This document shows, one piece after another, positions 6,073-6,499 of a stretch of DNA of 6,499 nt; position 1 is the first letter of the stretch; each line of letters opens with the position of its first letter. The position numbers and the translations under genes are program-made. The stretch spans positions 1 through 6,499 of the forward strand of contig JAEWFZ010000021.1 of assembly GCA_023388535.1 (NCBI GenBank), written 5' to 3'. Under the pieces are notes generated by a model. The model saw only the letters and a program-made list of their open reading frames with translations. It made no database searches and had not been told where the DNA came from. Source of the DNA: Bacillota bacterium. Lineage in GTDB: Bacteria > Bacillota_I > Bacilli_A > Erysipelotrichales > Erysipelotrichaceae.

Positions 6073-6411
6073 CTATAATTTAACTTTACGCGTTAAATCT
6101 AATTGTTTTGTTTATTTAGTTATAGTATATTTTCACGTTACAAACATACTCTTTTTTCTAACGGCTTTGAAGTTTTTATATATCTTGCAGAAAAAAAGAG
6201 AACAATAAGTATTTCTAAACAACCAAGAAAGATCTCGGTAAATACAGATGTTAGAGATGTTATGGTTAAGCTGGAGATGATGGCGGTCGTGGTCGGTTCA
6301 ATCTTACTATTAAGAAATCTACGCATAGAGTTGTAAATTATAAAACCTTTATTTCTCGCGACAGTATAAAATATTTTGTGTAAACACTCTTCCTAGAAAG
6401 ATATAGAAAAA
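6073..6411. other. AT-rich stretch with no supported gene
   Basis: Two opposing open frames overlap here. On the plus strand 6103-6336 is open but starts only at TTG, with no ribosome-binding site. On the minus strand 6138-6326 (62 codons from ATG) encodes a short hydrophobic peptide (about residues 13-45) and also lacks a Shine-Dalgarno sequence; TATAAT lies only about 10 nt before its ATG. I recognise neither. The stretch TTTTGTGTAAACAC near 6374-6387 loosely recalls ends of some insertion sequences, but no matching inverted repeat is in the window. The region could be a decayed gene, an insertion-sequence edge or plain intergenic DNA. Confidence 0.4.
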
Positions 6412-6466
6412 GGAAGCTAAACTTTGTAAAATTAGATTTGAGAAAAAACTAAACAAAGGAGCTTCC
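6412..6466 (+). promoter_or_regulatory. Hairpin masking the ribosome-binding site of the right-edge gene
   Basis: GGAAGCT (6412-6418) pairs with AGCTTCC (6460-6466), and inside it CTTTGT (6422-6427) pairs with ACAAAG (6453-6458), with a small asymmetric bulge between and a 25-nt AT-rich loop. The AAGGAG Shine-Dalgarno core (6456-6461) lies in the 3' arm. In an RNA that includes both arms the site would be buried. This is a known protective arrangement in several insertion sequences against outside transcription. Confidence 0.55.
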
Positions 6467-6467
6467 C

Positions 6468-6499
6468 ATGTCACATTTTACCACAAGATTGTTAAGCGC
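6468..6499 (+). CDS. Start of an unidentified plus-strand gene, possibly a transposase (cut by window edge)
   Basis: An ATG at 6468 opens a frame reading MSHFTTRLLS to the window edge: ten complete codons and two bases. AAGGAG (6456-6461) is 6 nt upstream, ideal spacing, so initiation is credible. Ten residues are too few to assign a family. The transposase suggestion rests only on the preceding ribosome-binding-site hairpin and on its position beyond a gene-poor, AT-rich stretch. It points away from the tig operon, so it would not share its promoter. Confidence 0.5.
   Translation, partial: MSHFTTRLLS

Noticed and set aside
6078..6098. ATTTAAC/GTTAAAT hairpin followed by T-rich plus-strand DNA, as a terminator
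   Set aside because: The stem has a single G-C pair, the T-run is interrupted, and no plus-strand gene precedes it.
6360..6390. End of an IS256-type insertion sequence
   Set aside because: TTTTGTGTAAACAC is only loosely reminiscent from memory; there is no partner inverted repeat or target duplication in the window to support it.

Overview
This window looks like chromosomal DNA from a low-G+C Gram-positive bacterium (Bacillota). The signs are strong AGGAGG ribosome-binding sites, consensus sigma-A promoters, a CIRCE operator of the HrcA type, a tig/lon/ysxC gene cluster of the kind found in Bacillus relatives, and a cell-wall-type surface protein with Spy0128/FctA-like and collagen-binding-like domains. 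The presence of Lon argues against the many Lactobacillales that lack it. An Erysipelotrichia-like or similar lineage would fit, but I cannot fix the genus from sequence alone. TGG is used for Trp and the stops seen are TAA and TAG.

Layout, right to left because all confident genes are on the minus strand. A promoter at about 5964-5991 with perfect -35 and extended -10 elements is overlaid by a one-mismatch CIRCE element (5979-6005). It drives trigger factor (tig, 4656-5939), Lon protease (lon, 2308-4626) and the ribosome-assembly GTPase EngB/YsxC (1713-2306). Spacings are tight (23-29 nt, then 1 nt), and a clear rho-independent terminator overlaps the last stop codon (1689-1714). This is a folding, proteolysis and ribosome-biogenesis operon. 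In Bacillus subtilis clpX and lonB lie between tig and lonA; both are absent here.

Beyond that terminator, a gene with its own promoter (1650-1678) encodes a secreted multidomain adhesin-like protein (112-1611) ending in a proline-rich wall-spanning repeat. Its C-terminus stops at LPNCEFS, where an LPxTG motif, membrane helix and basic tail would be expected, so the sorting signal seems lost or eroded. A modest terminator (61-94) follows. Positions 1-60 hold nothing I can name.

The right end (6006-6499) has no confident complete gene. It contains a possible third HrcA half-site, an imperfect inverted repeat (6026-6072), AT-rich DNA with only weak ORFs, and at the edge the first ten codons of a plus-strand gene. 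A hairpin covers that gene's ribosome-binding site, an arrangement typical of transposase genes, but the family cannot be named.
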